DNA of 64,000 bases, from the NCBI RefSeq assembly GCF_016901995.1, contig NZ_JACJLE010000011.1, forward strand, positions 16,987-80,986, written 5' to 3'. Source of the stretch: Bacteroides caecigallinarum (GTDB lineage Bacteria; Bacteroidota; Bacteroidia; Bacteroidales; Bacteroidaceae). The notes below the pieces were generated by a model that searched no databases, was not told the origin of the DNA, and was given only the letters and a program-made list of their open reading frames with translations. Of the stretch, positions 18,798 to 27,510 are shown in pieces. Both the position numbers and the translations under genes were made by a program. How positions within the stretch are numbered: position 1 is the first letter of the stretch; every line of letters begins with the position of its first letter.

Positions 18798-20297
18798 ATG
18801 AAACGAAGCATTATATTAATTTACTCTCTAATCTCTCTTAACATTAATTTGGTGTCTGCAACCGGAGAAACAGACTCTCCGGTGCAGCGGCGCACCATAT
18901 CACTGGACGAGGCTATCACACTGGCACGCGTACAGAGTGTGGATGCAGCCGTAGCTTTGAACGAGCTGAAGACAGCCTACTGGGAGTATCGTACGTTCCG
19001 TGCAGACCTGCTGCCTGAAATAAACTTTTCTGCAAATCTGCCTTCATACAATAAGAATTACAATTCTTATCAGCAGGATGACGGCTCATACACATTTGTC
19101 AGAAACAACTATATGCAGATGAACGGACAGCTTTCCATCGACCAGAACATCTGGTTTACGGGAGGTAAACTGTCATTGAACACTTCACTCGATTTCCTGC
19201 GTCAGATGGACGGAACTGCTGAAAATCGTTTTATGTCCGTCCCTCTCGCACTGACTTTGAGCCAGCCTATTTTCGGAGTAAATAACATCAAATGGAACCG
19301 CCGTATAGAACCGGTACGCTATGCCGAAGCCAAAGCAGCTTTTCTAAGCGCAACCGAGGAAGTGACAATGACAACCATAAATCATTTCTTCAATCTGCTG
19401 CTGGCAAAGGAAAATGTAATGATAGCACGTCAGAACCTTGCCAATGCCGAAAAGCTTCACGAAGTGGCAAAAGCTAAACGCCGTATGGGACAGATCAGCG
19501 AGAATGATCTGCTGCAACTGGAGCTGAATGTGCTGGATGCCCGTTCTACTCTGACTTCAAATGAAAGCTCGTTGAAGAGCTGTATGTTTACTCTACGTTC
19601 TTTCCTCGCCTTAAGTGAAGACGAAGAACTCGAACCAATAGTTCCCGATTCTGTACCGGACGTACGGTTAGATTATGATGATGTACTCCAGAAAGCTCTT
19701 GCCAATAACTCTTTCGCCCACAATATACGTCGCCGACAACTTGAGGCTGATTATGAGGTGGCAAAGGCAAAAGGAAATATGCGGGAAATTACTCTCTTCG
19801 CCCAGGTAGGTTTCACTGGTACAAACAACAATTTCGACAGTGCCTACCGCCGGTTGAAAGACAATCAGGTTGTGGAAGTAGGATTCAAGATTCCAATACT
19901 GGACTGGGGAAAGCGTCGCGGACAGGTAAAAGTGGCACAGAGTAACCGCGAAGTGACAGAAAGCAAACTGCGTCAGGAGTCCATGAATTTCAATCAGAAT
20001 ATCTTTATACTGGTTGAGCAGTTCAACAACCAGCAGACACAGCTTCATCTGGCAGATGAGGCTGATCAGATAGCAAGAAAACGCTATCACACCAATGTAG
20101 AGACTTTCATGATAGGAAAGATTTCCACACTCGACCTGAACGACTCGCAAAGCCAGAAGGATGAGGCACGCCGCAAGCATATCAACGAACTGTTTTATTA
20201 CTGGTATTATTATTATCAGTTGCGCAGTCTGACACTTTGGGATTTCGCGACGAACACCGGAATTGATGCAGACTTTGAAAAGATTGTCAGAAGATAA
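18798..20297 (+). CDS. TolC-family outer-membrane efflux protein
   Basis: A 499-residue outer-membrane channel protein. A signal peptide (about 1-22, ending in LVSA) precedes two OEP repeats rich in long amphipathic helices, for example around 185-250 and 395-470. It provides the outer-membrane exit for the adaptor and permeases encoded upstream, making the locus a complete tripartite exporter. It is the last structural gene of the operon; the regulator genes follow after 40 bases and seem to have a separate promoter. Confidence 0.9.
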   Translation: MKRSIILIYSLISLNINLVSATGETDSPVQRRTISLDEAITLARVQSVDAAVALNELKTAYWEYRTFRADLLPEINFSANLPSYNKNYNSYQQDDGSYTFVRNNYMQMNGQLSIDQNIWFTGGKLSLNTSLDFLRQMDGTAENRFMSVPLALTLSQPIFGVNNIKWNRRIEPVRYAEAKAAFLSATEEVTMTTINHFFNLLLAKENVMIARQNLANAEKLHEVAKAKRRMGQISENDLLQLELNVLDARSTLTSNESSLKSCMFTLRSFLALSEDEELEPIVPDSVPDVRLDYDDVLQKALANNSFAHNIRRRQLEADYEVAKAKGNMREITLFAQVGFTGTNNNFDSAYRRLKDNQVVEVGFKIPILDWGKRRGQVKVAQSNREVTESKLRQESMNFNQNIFILVEQFNNQQTQLHLADEADQIARKRYHTNVETFMIGKISTLDLNDSQSQKDEARRKHINELFYYWYYYYQLRSLTLWDFATNTGIDADFEKIVRR

Positions 20298-20322
20298 AAC
20301 CACAGATTAAAGGAATTATATT

Positions 20323-20330
20323 TACTTTTG
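20323..20330 (+). promoter_or_regulatory. -7 element directly before the sigma-54 activator gene
   Basis: TACTTTTG matches TAnnTTTG and ends only 7 bases before the ATG at 20338. Transcription from it would start almost at the start codon, giving a nearly leaderless mRNA. No clear -33 element is visible, so the site is tentative. Confidence 0.45.
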
Positions 20331-20337
20331 CAGAGTT

Positions 20338-21693
20338 ATGATACTGATAATTGATGATGATAGTGCAATACGTTCCTCGCTCAGTTTCATGCTGAAGCGG
20401 GCAAAGTACGATGTTCTGGCTGTTTCCTGTCCTAAAGAGGCTATAGAAACAGTCCGTTCCGTTACACCACAACTTATTTTGATGGATATGAATTTCAGTC
20501 TTTCCACCAATGGCGAAGAAGGACTGATACTGCTCAGGCAGGTCAAACTGTTCTGCCCTGATGTTCCTGTAATATTGATGACAGCGTGGGGAAGTATCCC
20601 GTTGGCAGTACAGGGTATGCAGGCAGGAGCTTTCGACTTTATCACAAAGCCATGGAATAACGCTACCCTTATGCAACGCATAGAAACAGCTCTGGAACTT
20701 ACATCAAAAGACAAGTCTGCAGATACGGTTTTAACTGACGATGACGGATTCGACCGCAGCCATATCATAGGCAAGAGCAAGGCATTGCTTGATGTTCTTA
20801 CTACAGTAAAAAGAGTGGCACGTACAGGTGCTTCGGTACTGGTAACAGGCGAAAGCGGAACAGGCAAGGAACTTATTGCTGAGGCCGTACATATGAACAG
20901 TCCGCGCAGGAACAAGCCGTTTGTAAAAGTCAATCTTGGAGGTATCTCACAGACTCTTTTCGAAAGTGAGATGTTCGGACATAAGAAAGGGGCATTCACC
21001 GATGCCGTGACGGACCGTAAAGGACGTTTTGAACTGGCGGACAAAGGAACAATCTTCCTCGATGAAATAGGTGAGCTGGATCTGTCATGTCAAGTCAAGT
21101 TGCTACGTGTCCTGCAGGAGCAGACATTCGAACCTCTTGGCGAAAGCCGTCCGCGAAAGGTAGATGTGAGAGTGGTGTGCGCCACAAATGCTAATCTGGA
21201 GCAGATGGTACGTGAACACACATTCCGCGAAGATCTTTTCTATCGTATAAATCTGATAACGGTACATCTTCCGGCATTGCGCGAACGAAGGGAAGACATA
21301 CCATTACTTGCACGTCATTTTGCCGACAGTCGTTGCAAAGCCGATGGACTTTCTCCAGTTGAATTGACTGACGATGCTCTGGATTACCTGAGCCGCCTGC
21401 CCTACCCCGGAAACATACGTGAGCTGAAAAATCTGGTAGAACGTACATTACTGGTATGCGGCAAACAGCAGCTTACAGCAGATGACTTCAAGGCACAGTA
21501 TCATCCGACTTCTACTACATCCGTAACTGAAAACCTGCAAGGTCTGACCTTGGAGGAACTGGAGAAACGTACCATCATGCAGGCACTTGAAGCACACGGC
21601 AATAATCTTTCTCAAGTTGCCCTCTCATTAGGTATCAGCCGCGCGGCTCTATACCGCCGTCTGGAAAAATACGGCATTTCGTTCAACGACTAA
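20338..21693 (+). CDS. NtrC-family sigma-54-dependent response regulator
   Basis: A 451-residue activator. The receiver domain (1-120) has the acidic pocket D6-D8, phospho-acceptor Asp50, Thr82 and Lys104. The AAA+ domain (about 143-375) has Walker A GESGTGKE (171-178) and a sigma-54-contact loop reading GAFTDA, a variant of GAFTGA. A Fis-type helix-turn-helix ends the protein (NLSQVALSLGISRAALYRRL). It sits right behind an operon with a consensus sigma-54 promoter and beside a histidine kinase, so it very likely activates that promoter. The phased repeats at 8695-8733 are a candidate binding site. Confidence 0.93.
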   Translation: MILIIDDDSAIRSSLSFMLKRAKYDVLAVSCPKEAIETVRSVTPQLILMDMNFSLSTNGEEGLILLRQVKLFCPDVPVILMTAWGSIPLAVQGMQAGAFDFITKPWNNATLMQRIETALELTSKDKSADTVLTDDDGFDRSHIIGKSKALLDVLTTVKRVARTGASVLVTGESGTGKELIAEAVHMNSPRRNKPFVKVNLGGISQTLFESEMFGHKKGAFTDAVTDRKGRFELADKGTIFLDEIGELDLSCQVKLLRVLQEQTFEPLGESRPRKVDVRVVCATNANLEQMVREHTFREDLFYRINLITVHLPALRERREDIPLLARHFADSRCKADGLSPVELTDDALDYLSRLPYPGNIRELKNLVERTLLVCGKQQLTADDFKAQYHPTSTTSVTENLQGLTLEELEKRTIMQALEAHGNNLSQVALSLGISRAALYRRLEKYGISFND

Positions 21694-21704
21694 ACCCAAT
21701 AAGG

Positions 21705-23012
21705 ATGAAACTGAAAAACCTGTTCTTTCTGCTGGCTATATTACTGATGTTCGCATGGGGTATCCTGTTCTTCTTCACTTTAAAAGAAAAGGGAACACTC
21801 CACTATGTAGGCGAGGCAGTCATAACGCTCAGCCTTATTGTTCTGGTTTATTTCTACCGCAAAGTGGTAAAACCTCTGGACAGTATAGCCAACGGAATGG
21901 ATTTGCTTCGCGAGCAGGATTTCAGCAGCCGTCTCGCTCCTGTAAGACAGGCTGAAGCAGACCGTATAGTAGATATGTTCAACAGAATGATGGACCAGTT
22001 GAAAAACGAACGTTTAAGACTCCGCGAACAGAATTACTTCCTTGATTTGCTCATCAATGTTTCCCCAATGGGAGTTATCATACTCGATTTCGACGGAAAG
22101 ATTTCCATGCTTAATGCTGCCGCACTACGATTTCTGGGATACACAACGACAAACGAACTGATAGGAAAAGAGTTCAAGAATCTGGAATGTCCGCTGGCTG
22201 AAGAGATAGACCGGTTGCCCAAAGATACGACCGACACTATCCGCCTGAGCGACTCGATGATTTACCGCTGCTCACGGCTTTCGTTTGTTGACAGAGGGTT
22301 TGCACACCCCTTTGTTCTGATAGAAAGTCTGACTGCCGAAGTGGTTAAAGCCGAAAAGAAGGCATACGAGAAGGTTATCCGCATGATAGCCCACGAGGTA
22401 AACAATACCACGGCCGGAATCACATCTACTCTGGAAACAGCAAGCGAGGCACTGAAAGAGATGGAAGATACGGAAGACGTACAGGAAGTTATGAAAGTAT
22501 GTGTGGAACGCTGTTATGGCATGAGCAGCTTCATAACCAATTTTGCAAATGTAGTAAAGATACCGGAGCCAAATCTTGAACAGGTAAGGCTGAACGACAG
22601 AGTTTCCGCCTGCCGGATGTTTATGGAAACTATCTGTCGCGACCGTAAAATAACTCTCCACAACGAGCTTTGTCCGGAAAATCCTGTTGTAAAAATAGAT
22701 ACTGTACTGTTTGAACAGGTACTGGTCAATATAATAAAGAATGCCGCTGAAAGTATCGGCGAGTGTGGCGACATATACATCCGTACTACGGATTCACCAG
22801 TAACGCTAGAAATAGCAGATACAGGTAAGGGTATCAGCCGGGAAGTTGAAGCCAAACTTTTCAGCCCTTTCTTCTCCACAAAACCGAACGGCCAGGGTAT
22901 CGGTCTGATATTCATCCGTGAAGTACTGACCAAGCACGGATGTACTTTCTCGCTGCGTACATATTCCGACGGACTGACCCGTTTCCGCATCTCTTTCCCC
23001 AATATACAATAA
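21705..23012 (+). CDS. Membrane sensor histidine kinase (NtrY-like)
   Basis: A 435-residue kinase. Two N-terminal membrane segments (about 5-25 and 36-52) are joined by only about ten residues, so there is almost no periplasmic sensor domain. A HAMP linker (about 52-105) and a PAS-like domain (about 115-220) follow. The phospho-accepting histidine lies in IAHEVNN. The ATPase domain has the N-box IKNAAES, the G1 box DTGKGIS and GQGIGL. It lies 11 bases after the response regulator and is its likely partner. The signal may be sensed in the membrane or through the PAS domain. Confidence 0.9.
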   Translation: MKLKNLFFLLAILLMFAWGILFFFTLKEKGTLHYVGEAVITLSLIVLVYFYRKVVKPLDSIANGMDLLREQDFSSRLAPVRQAEADRIVDMFNRMMDQLKNERLRLREQNYFLDLLINVSPMGVIILDFDGKISMLNAAALRFLGYTTTNELIGKEFKNLECPLAEEIDRLPKDTTDTIRLSDSMIYRCSRLSFVDRGFAHPFVLIESLTAEVVKAEKKAYEKVIRMIAHEVNNTTAGITSTLETASEALKEMEDTEDVQEVMKVCVERCYGMSSFITNFANVVKIPEPNLEQVRLNDRVSACRMFMETICRDRKITLHNELCPENPVVKIDTVLFEQVLVNIIKNAAESIGECGDIYIRTTDSPVTLEIADTGKGISREVEAKLFSPFFSTKPNGQGIGLIFIREVLTKHGCTFSLRTYSDGLTRFRISFPNIQ

Positions 23013-23046
23013 AAAAGTAGTATAGCACACATTGGTACTATACTAC
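23011..23046 (-). terminator. Terminator of the aldo/keto reductase gene
   Basis: Perfect 9-bp arms at 23017-23025 and 23038-23046, with a T6 run on the minus strand (23011-23016). It lies between convergent genes and mainly serves the minus-strand gene. Confidence 0.75.
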
Positions 23047-23068
23047 CTCCATATATAGTCTGTTAAAA

Positions 23069-24073
23069 TCAACCTTTTATAATTTCATCAATACGCTTGA
23101 GTTCAGTCTCATCGAACGATGTGTTGTTCAAAGCCTTGATATTATCGGATAACTGCTCCACAGAGCTTGCGCCTACTATTACGGATGTCACCTTATTATC
23201 CTTCAGCAACCATGCCAATGACATTTCGGCAAGAGTCTGTCCACGTTCCAAAGCTATACGGTTCAACTCAGCTATCTTCGCCAACATCTCAGGGGTGAGC
23301 GCTTCTTTCTTCAAGTATCCACCACGTGCGACTCTTGAATCTTCGGGTATTCCATTCAGATATCTGTCTGTCAGCAAGCCTTGGGCAAGTGGAGAGAAAG
23401 CTATAAAGCCAACACCTGTATTATAAGCTTCATCCAGAACACCTTCTTCCTCAGGCTCACGGTTAATAATATTATATCTGCCCTGATACAACAGACACGG
23501 TACTTTTTCGGATTTCAGATATTCGTATGCGAACCTGGCCTTGTCGGCAGGATATTTCGATATACCGACATATAATGCCTTGCCCATTCTTACTATATCC
23601 ACGAGCGCCTGCAATGTTTCTTCCAACGGAGTTTCAGGGTCATACCTGTGGGAATAGAAAATATCGACATATTCGAGGTTCATTCTTTTAAGACTCTGGT
23701 TAAGGCTGGCAAAAAGATATTTCCTTGAGCCCCACTCTCCGTATGGTCCGGGCCACATATCATGTCCGGCTTTGGTAGAAATAAAGAGTTCGTCACGATA
23801 CGGAGCGAATGATGTCTTCATTATATGCCCGAAGGTCTCTTCCGCTGAACCGTACGAAGGTCCGTAATTATTGGCCAAATCTATATGGGTTATACCATTA
23901 TCGAAGGCAAAATGCAACTTTTTCCTACTGTTTGACAATGTATCAACATCGCCGAAGTTATGCCACAATCCCAATGAAATTTCAGGGAGAAGAATTCCAC
24001 TTTTACCGCATCTGCGATACTTCATCTTCCCGTCATATCTGTCGGGAGATGCAGAATATACCGGTTCTATCAT
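23069..24073 (-). CDS. Aldo/keto reductase, YghZ/GPR type
   Basis: A 334-residue NADPH-dependent reductase of the Kv-beta-like aldo/keto reductase group. The catalytic set is visible: Asp and Tyr in DLANNYG, Lys in STKAG and His in YSHRYD. The N-terminal segment KMKYRRCGKSGILLP and the later SLAWLL and VIVGAS motifs fit E. coli YghZ, which reduces L-glyceraldehyde 3-phosphate and detoxifies methylglyoxal. The length fits the family. Single gene with its own terminator. The exact substrate cannot be told from the sequence. Confidence 0.88.
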   Translation of the reverse strand: MIEPVYSASPDRYDGKMKYRRCGKSGILLPEISLGLWHNFGDVDTLSNSRKKLHFAFDNGITHIDLANNYGPSYGSAEETFGHIMKTSFAPYRDELFISTKAGHDMWPGPYGEWGSRKYLFASLNQSLKRMNLEYVDIFYSHRYDPETPLEETLQALVDIVRMGKALYVGISKYPADKARFAYEYLKSEKVPCLLYQGRYNIINREPEEEGVLDEAYNTGVGFIAFSPLAQGLLTDRYLNGIPEDSRVARGGYLKKEALTPEMLAKIAELNRIALERGQTLAEMSLAWLLKDNKVTSVIVGASSVEQLSDNIKALNNTSFDETELKRIDEIIKG

Positions 24074-24166
24074 AATTATACCAGATTTTAGTATTTAAGT
24101 TAATCTGTTACAAAGATAAAAATATTATATGAAACTGCTTTCCATCAAAAAAACAAATAAATACAT

Positions 24167-24174
24167 TATCTTTG
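24167..24174 (+). promoter_or_regulatory. -7 element of the aroA operon
   Basis: TATCTTTG matches TAnnTTTG. Expected transcription start is near 24181, which is downstream of the first possible start codon in the frame (24172) and so supports translation from 24205. Confidence 0.65.
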
Positions 24175-24204
24175 CAATCTAAACGAACACTGAAAGATTG
24201 CAAT

Positions 24205-25434
24205 ATGGGTAGAATAAAAGTTTCAGCACCTGAAAATATAAATACAAACATACTTTTACCGTCGTCAAAGAGTATATGCAACAGGGCTCTTATTATAAAA
24301 GCACTGTCAAAACATGACGGGAAAATAGAGAACTTGTCCGAATGCGACGACACTTTCGTGATGGTGCGCGCACTTAGTGAAATGACCGACACTATAGACA
24401 TCATGGCGGCAGGTACAGCCATGAGATTTCTCACTGCATATCTTTCGGTTACAGAAGGCGAACATATCATTACGGGGACTGAAAGGATGAGACAACGCCC
24501 TATAAAAATTCTGGTGGATGCCTTGCGAAGCTTAGGAGCAGACATTGAATATACCGAAAAAGAAGGTTTCCCTCCACTGAAAATCAGAGGAAAAGAACTT
24601 AATGGGAATTCTATCTCACTGCCGGGAGACATCAGTTCACAATACATATCCGCTCTTATGATGATAGGTCCTACTCTTAAAAACGGACTTACTCTAAACC
24701 TGACAGGCAATATTGTTTCAAAACCATATATCAATCTTACAATCCAGATAATGAAAGAGTTCGGAGCTGATGCCGTATGGGCAGACGAACACACTATATG
24801 CATAAGCAACGATACTTACAAACCTACTCCATACTATGTGGAAAGTGACTGGAGCGCTGCTTCTTACTGGTATGAGATGACAGCCCTGTCGGACAACGCT
24901 CGTGTGGAACTTCCAGGACTTTTCGAAAAGAGTTTTCAGGGCGACTCAAAAGTGGCAGAACTGTTTGAGCAACTGGGTGTAACAACCGAATATGGAGACA
25001 AGAATGTAGTTCTGACCAAAAGCGGAAAAGTAACAGACAAAATGGAATACGATTTCGTAAACCAGCCAGACCTGGCACAGACGTTCGTAGTGACCTGTTG
25101 CATGATGGGAATACCGTTCCGTTTCAGTGGTCTGCAAAGTCTAAAGATAAAGGAGACAGACCGTATGGCTGCACTTATAAACGAGATGAAGAAACTGGGA
25201 TACGTAATATCGGAAAGCGACAGTTCGGTATTGTCGTGGGACGGAGAAAGATGCGAAAGTGACGCAAACCCAGCCATAGACACATACGAAGACCACAGAA
25301 TGGCAATGGCATTTGCACCAGCAGCACTGAAGCTGAAGAACATCAGAATAAACAATCCGCAAGTGGTATCAAAATCATATCCCGGTTTCTGGAATGATTT
25401 GACCAAGGCAGGTTTCAACATAATGGAGGAATAA
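24205..25434 (+). CDS. aroA: 3-phosphoshikimate 1-carboxyvinyltransferase (EPSP synthase)
   Basis: A 409-residue enzyme of the shikimate pathway that joins phosphoenolpyruvate to shikimate 3-phosphate. The phosphate-binding LLPSSKSICNRALI near the N-terminus, GTAMRFLTAY, ERMRQRP, ISSQYISAL and KETDRMAAL are all recognisable. The frame opens at 24172, but the promoter position and the family alignment favour ATG 24205. It heads a run of closely spaced genes (hypothetical protein, metal permease, tsaE, Imm17-like) that may be one operon. Confidence 0.95.
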   Translation: MGRIKVSAPENINTNILLPSSKSICNRALIIKALSKHDGKIENLSECDDTFVMVRALSEMTDTIDIMAAGTAMRFLTAYLSVTEGEHIITGTERMRQRPIKILVDALRSLGADIEYTEKEGFPPLKIRGKELNGNSISLPGDISSQYISALMMIGPTLKNGLTLNLTGNIVSKPYINLTIQIMKEFGADAVWADEHTICISNDTYKPTPYYVESDWSAASYWYEMTALSDNARVELPGLFEKSFQGDSKVAELFEQLGVTTEYGDKNVVLTKSGKVTDKMEYDFVNQPDLAQTFVVTCCMMGIPFRFSGLQSLKIKETDRMAALINEMKKLGYVISESDSSVLSWDGERCESDANPAIDTYEDHRMAMAFAPAALKLKNIRINNPQVVSKSYPGFWNDLTKAGFNIMEE

Positions 25435-25438
25435 AGAC

Positions 25439-25858
25439 ATGTGGATACTCGTTTTAGCACTCATCGGTGTTGCGCTGTTCGGACTTATTGCCGGATACTT
25501 CTATAACCGCAACATCCAGAAGAAAATTGAAAAAGGAGAAATAACCGAAGAGCCGCAAGTGGTTGAGGTGGACAGCGAATGCTGCGGTCAGCACGAGACA
25601 TGCGAGAAGGATAGTCTTCTGGCAGCCGTAAGCAAGAAAATAGAATACTACGACGATGAAGAGCTGGACCGTTTCAAGGGACGTACATCAGATAGCTACA
25701 CCGAGGAAGAGATAGAAGAATTCAGAGACATTCTTTACTCCACTCAGGAAGTAGAGGTGGCAGGATGGTGCCGAAGCCTGCAATTGCGCGGCATTGAACT
25801 GCCGGACGAACTTAAGGACGAACTGTTCCTGATTGTGGGAGAAAGAAGAATACATTGA
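25439..25858 (+). CDS. Conserved small membrane-anchored protein, function unknown
   Basis: A 139-residue protein not assigned to a function. One N-terminal membrane segment (about 2-24) is followed by a charged, acidic cytoplasmic or periplasmic part. That part has a cysteine cluster (CCGQHETC, about 49-56) that could bind metal or form disulfides, and a further Cys near 109. The C-terminal half is rich in Glu and predicted helical. It begins 4 bases after aroA and precedes a metal-transport permease. The cysteine/histidine cluster beside that permease hints at metal handling, but this is only inference. Confidence 0.75.
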   Translation: MWILVLALIGVALFGLIAGYFYNRNIQKKIEKGEITEEPQVVEVDSECCGQHETCEKDSLLAAVSKKIEYYDDEELDRFKGRTSDSYTEEEIEEFRDILYSTQEVEVAGWCRSLQLRGIELPDELKDELFLIVGERRIH

Positions 25859-25884
25859 TTTAGTTAAGAACAAAAAAACTAATT

Positions 25885-26694
25885 ATGACCGATTTCATAG
25901 AACTGTTCCAATATACATTTTTCCAGAATGCACTGCTGGGAAGTCTTTTTGCAAGTATTGCCTGTGGAATAATAGGTACATACATCGTGACAAGACGCCT
26001 GGTCTTCATCAGCGGAGGCATAACCCATGCTTCATTCGGAGGAATAGGAATAGGGCTATATACAGGTATTTCGCCGCTTCTTACAGCTGCCATATTCTCT
26101 GTGTTGTCGGCATTTGGAGTGGAATGGCTAAGCAAGAGAAGCGACATGCGGGAAGACTCCGCCATTGCCGTGTTCTGGACTTTCGGTATGGCAGTGGGAA
26201 TTATCTTCAGTTTTCTCGCTCCGGGATTTACGCCTGAGCTTTCTTCATTCCTCTTTGGAAATATTCTGACCATTACTCCCGGTGATATCATACTGCTTGG
26301 CATAATAAGTCTCGCACTCGCCGTATTCTTTGCAATATTCCTGAGACCTATAGTATCAATAGCATTCGACAGGGAGTTTGCACGCTCACAGCGTCTGCCG
26401 GTGACACTGTTCGAATATACGCTGATGATGTTCATTGCACTGACCATAGTGGCTTGTCTAAGAATGATAGGTATAGTTCTTGTCATCTCATTGCTTACAC
26501 TGCCACAAATGACAGCAAATCTATTTACATACAGTTTCAAGAAGATTATCTGGCTGTCAATACTGATAGGCTACATAAGCTGTCTGGGTGGTCTGATACT
26601 GTCATATCAGCTTCAAGTACCCTCAGGAGCATCAATCATATTTACTTCTATAGTGATTTATGCCATAGCGAAGATTATAAGAAGGAAAAGTTAA
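25885..26694 (+). CDS. ZnuB/MntB-like metal ABC transporter permease
   Basis: A 269-residue integral membrane protein of the ABC-3 family, with about eight hydrophobic segments. It has the family hallmarks GGITHASFGGIGIG near residue 45 and PVTLFEYTLMMFIALTIV in the second half. Relatives import Zn2+ or Mn2+ together with a binding protein and an ATPase. Neither partner is encoded beside it here, so they must be supplied from elsewhere. It lies 26 bases after the cysteine-cluster protein and before tsaE. Confidence 0.88.
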   Translation: MTDFIELFQYTFFQNALLGSLFASIACGIIGTYIVTRRLVFISGGITHASFGGIGIGLYTGISPLLTAAIFSVLSAFGVEWLSKRSDMREDSAIAVFWTFGMAVGIIFSFLAPGFTPELSSFLFGNILTITPGDIILLGIISLALAVFFAIFLRPIVSIAFDREFARSQRLPVTLFEYTLMMFIALTIVACLRMIGIVLVISLLTLPQMTANLFTYSFKKIIWLSILIGYISCLGGLILSYQLQVPSGASIIFTSIVIYAIAKIIRRKS

Positions 26695-26734
26695 TGAAGT
26701 TAAGTATTAAAGGATTCAACAAACTCATATAATT

Positions 26735-27157
26735 ATGGAAATAAAGATTAATTCACTGGAACAGATCCATGAAGCAGCGAAACAATTCATCGCTGAAATG
26801 GGCGACAATACAGTCTTTGCTTTCTACGGCAAGATGGGTGCAGGAAAAACCACATTCATCAAGGCTGTGTGTGAAGAACTTGGAGTGACAGATGTTATAA
26901 ACTCACCTACTTTTGCTATCGTAAACGAATACCGTTCTGAAACTGCAGGCGAACTGATTTATCACTTCGATTTCTACAGAATCAAGAAGCTGGAAGAAGT
27001 TTACGACATGGGATATGAAGATTATTTCTATAGTGGCGCACTCTGCTTCATAGAATGGCCTGAACTGATAGAGGACGTGCTTCCGGGTAACACCGTAAAC
27101 GTATATATAGAAGAGACAGAAGACGGAACACGTACCGTACGTTTCGAAACTGAATAA
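26735..27157 (+). CDS. tsaE: tRNA threonylcarbamoyladenosine biosynthesis ATPase TsaE
   Basis: A 140-residue P-loop protein. Walker [10 protein letters not shown] lies at 32-40; the conserved [12 protein letters not shown] and HFDFYRI segments and the CFIEWPE motif are diagnostic for TsaE. It works with TsaB and TsaD to make t6A37 on tRNAs that read ANN codons and is normally essential. Length is typical. It is followed after 2 bases by a small membrane protein and is probably co-transcribed with aroA and the genes between. Confidence 0.93.
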   Translation: MEIKINSLEQIHEAAKQFIAEMGDNTVFAFYGKMGAGKTTFIKAVCEELGVTDVINSPTFAIVNEYRSETAGELIYHFDFYRIKKLEEVYDMGYEDYFYSGALCFIEWPELIEDVLPGNTVNVYIEETEDGTRTVRFETE

Positions 27158-27159
27158 CG

Positions 27160-27384
27160 ATGATTGCACACTACATAATACAATCGGTTTTTGTACTGGT
27201 AGGGATTTTGTCTCTCATGGCATCAGTCTTTAACTGGGAATGGTTCTTCACAGCACAGAACTCACAGTTCATAGTGAGAACTCTTGGGAGAAACAAATCC
27301 AGAATATTCTATGCAATACTTGGTTTGGCTATGATTGCGGCAGGGATATATTTCTTTCTGTCCGTACGCGAAGCCTACAAATAG
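27160..27384 (+). CDS. Small Imm17-like membrane protein
   Basis: A 74-residue protein with two hydrophobic segments (about 5-25 and 50-68) separated by NWEWFFTAQNSQF and RTLGRNKSR. This pattern matches the small Imm17 family, predicted as immunity proteins for polymorphic toxins, though most Bacteroidetes copies sit in ordinary operons. No toxin gene is present nearby; the upstream gene is tsaE, with a 2-base gap. A housekeeping membrane role is as likely as immunity. Confidence 0.7.
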   Translation: MIAHYIIQSVFVLVGILSLMASVFNWEWFFTAQNSQFIVRTLGRNKSRIFYAILGLAMIAAGIYFFLSVREAYK

Positions 27385-27406
27385 ACAATTATTATTTTAC
27401 ATAATC

Positions 27407-27448
27407 AAAAAACAGCCGGTCAGGAAAAATCCCAACCGGCTGTTTTTT
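27407..27448. terminator. Bidirectional terminator between convergent operons
   Basis: Perfect 14-base arms (27407-27420 and 27435-27448) made of an A6 flank, a GC-rich core ACAGCCGGT and the matching T6 flank. It works in both directions, serving the aroA-tsaE operon on plus and the acyl-CoA synthetase on minus. Confidence 0.92.
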
Positions 27449-27510
27449 CATAAAATAATATTGTATTCCGAGAAAAGTTTCAGATTTATATTCAGGACTT
27501 TAATCTACAG

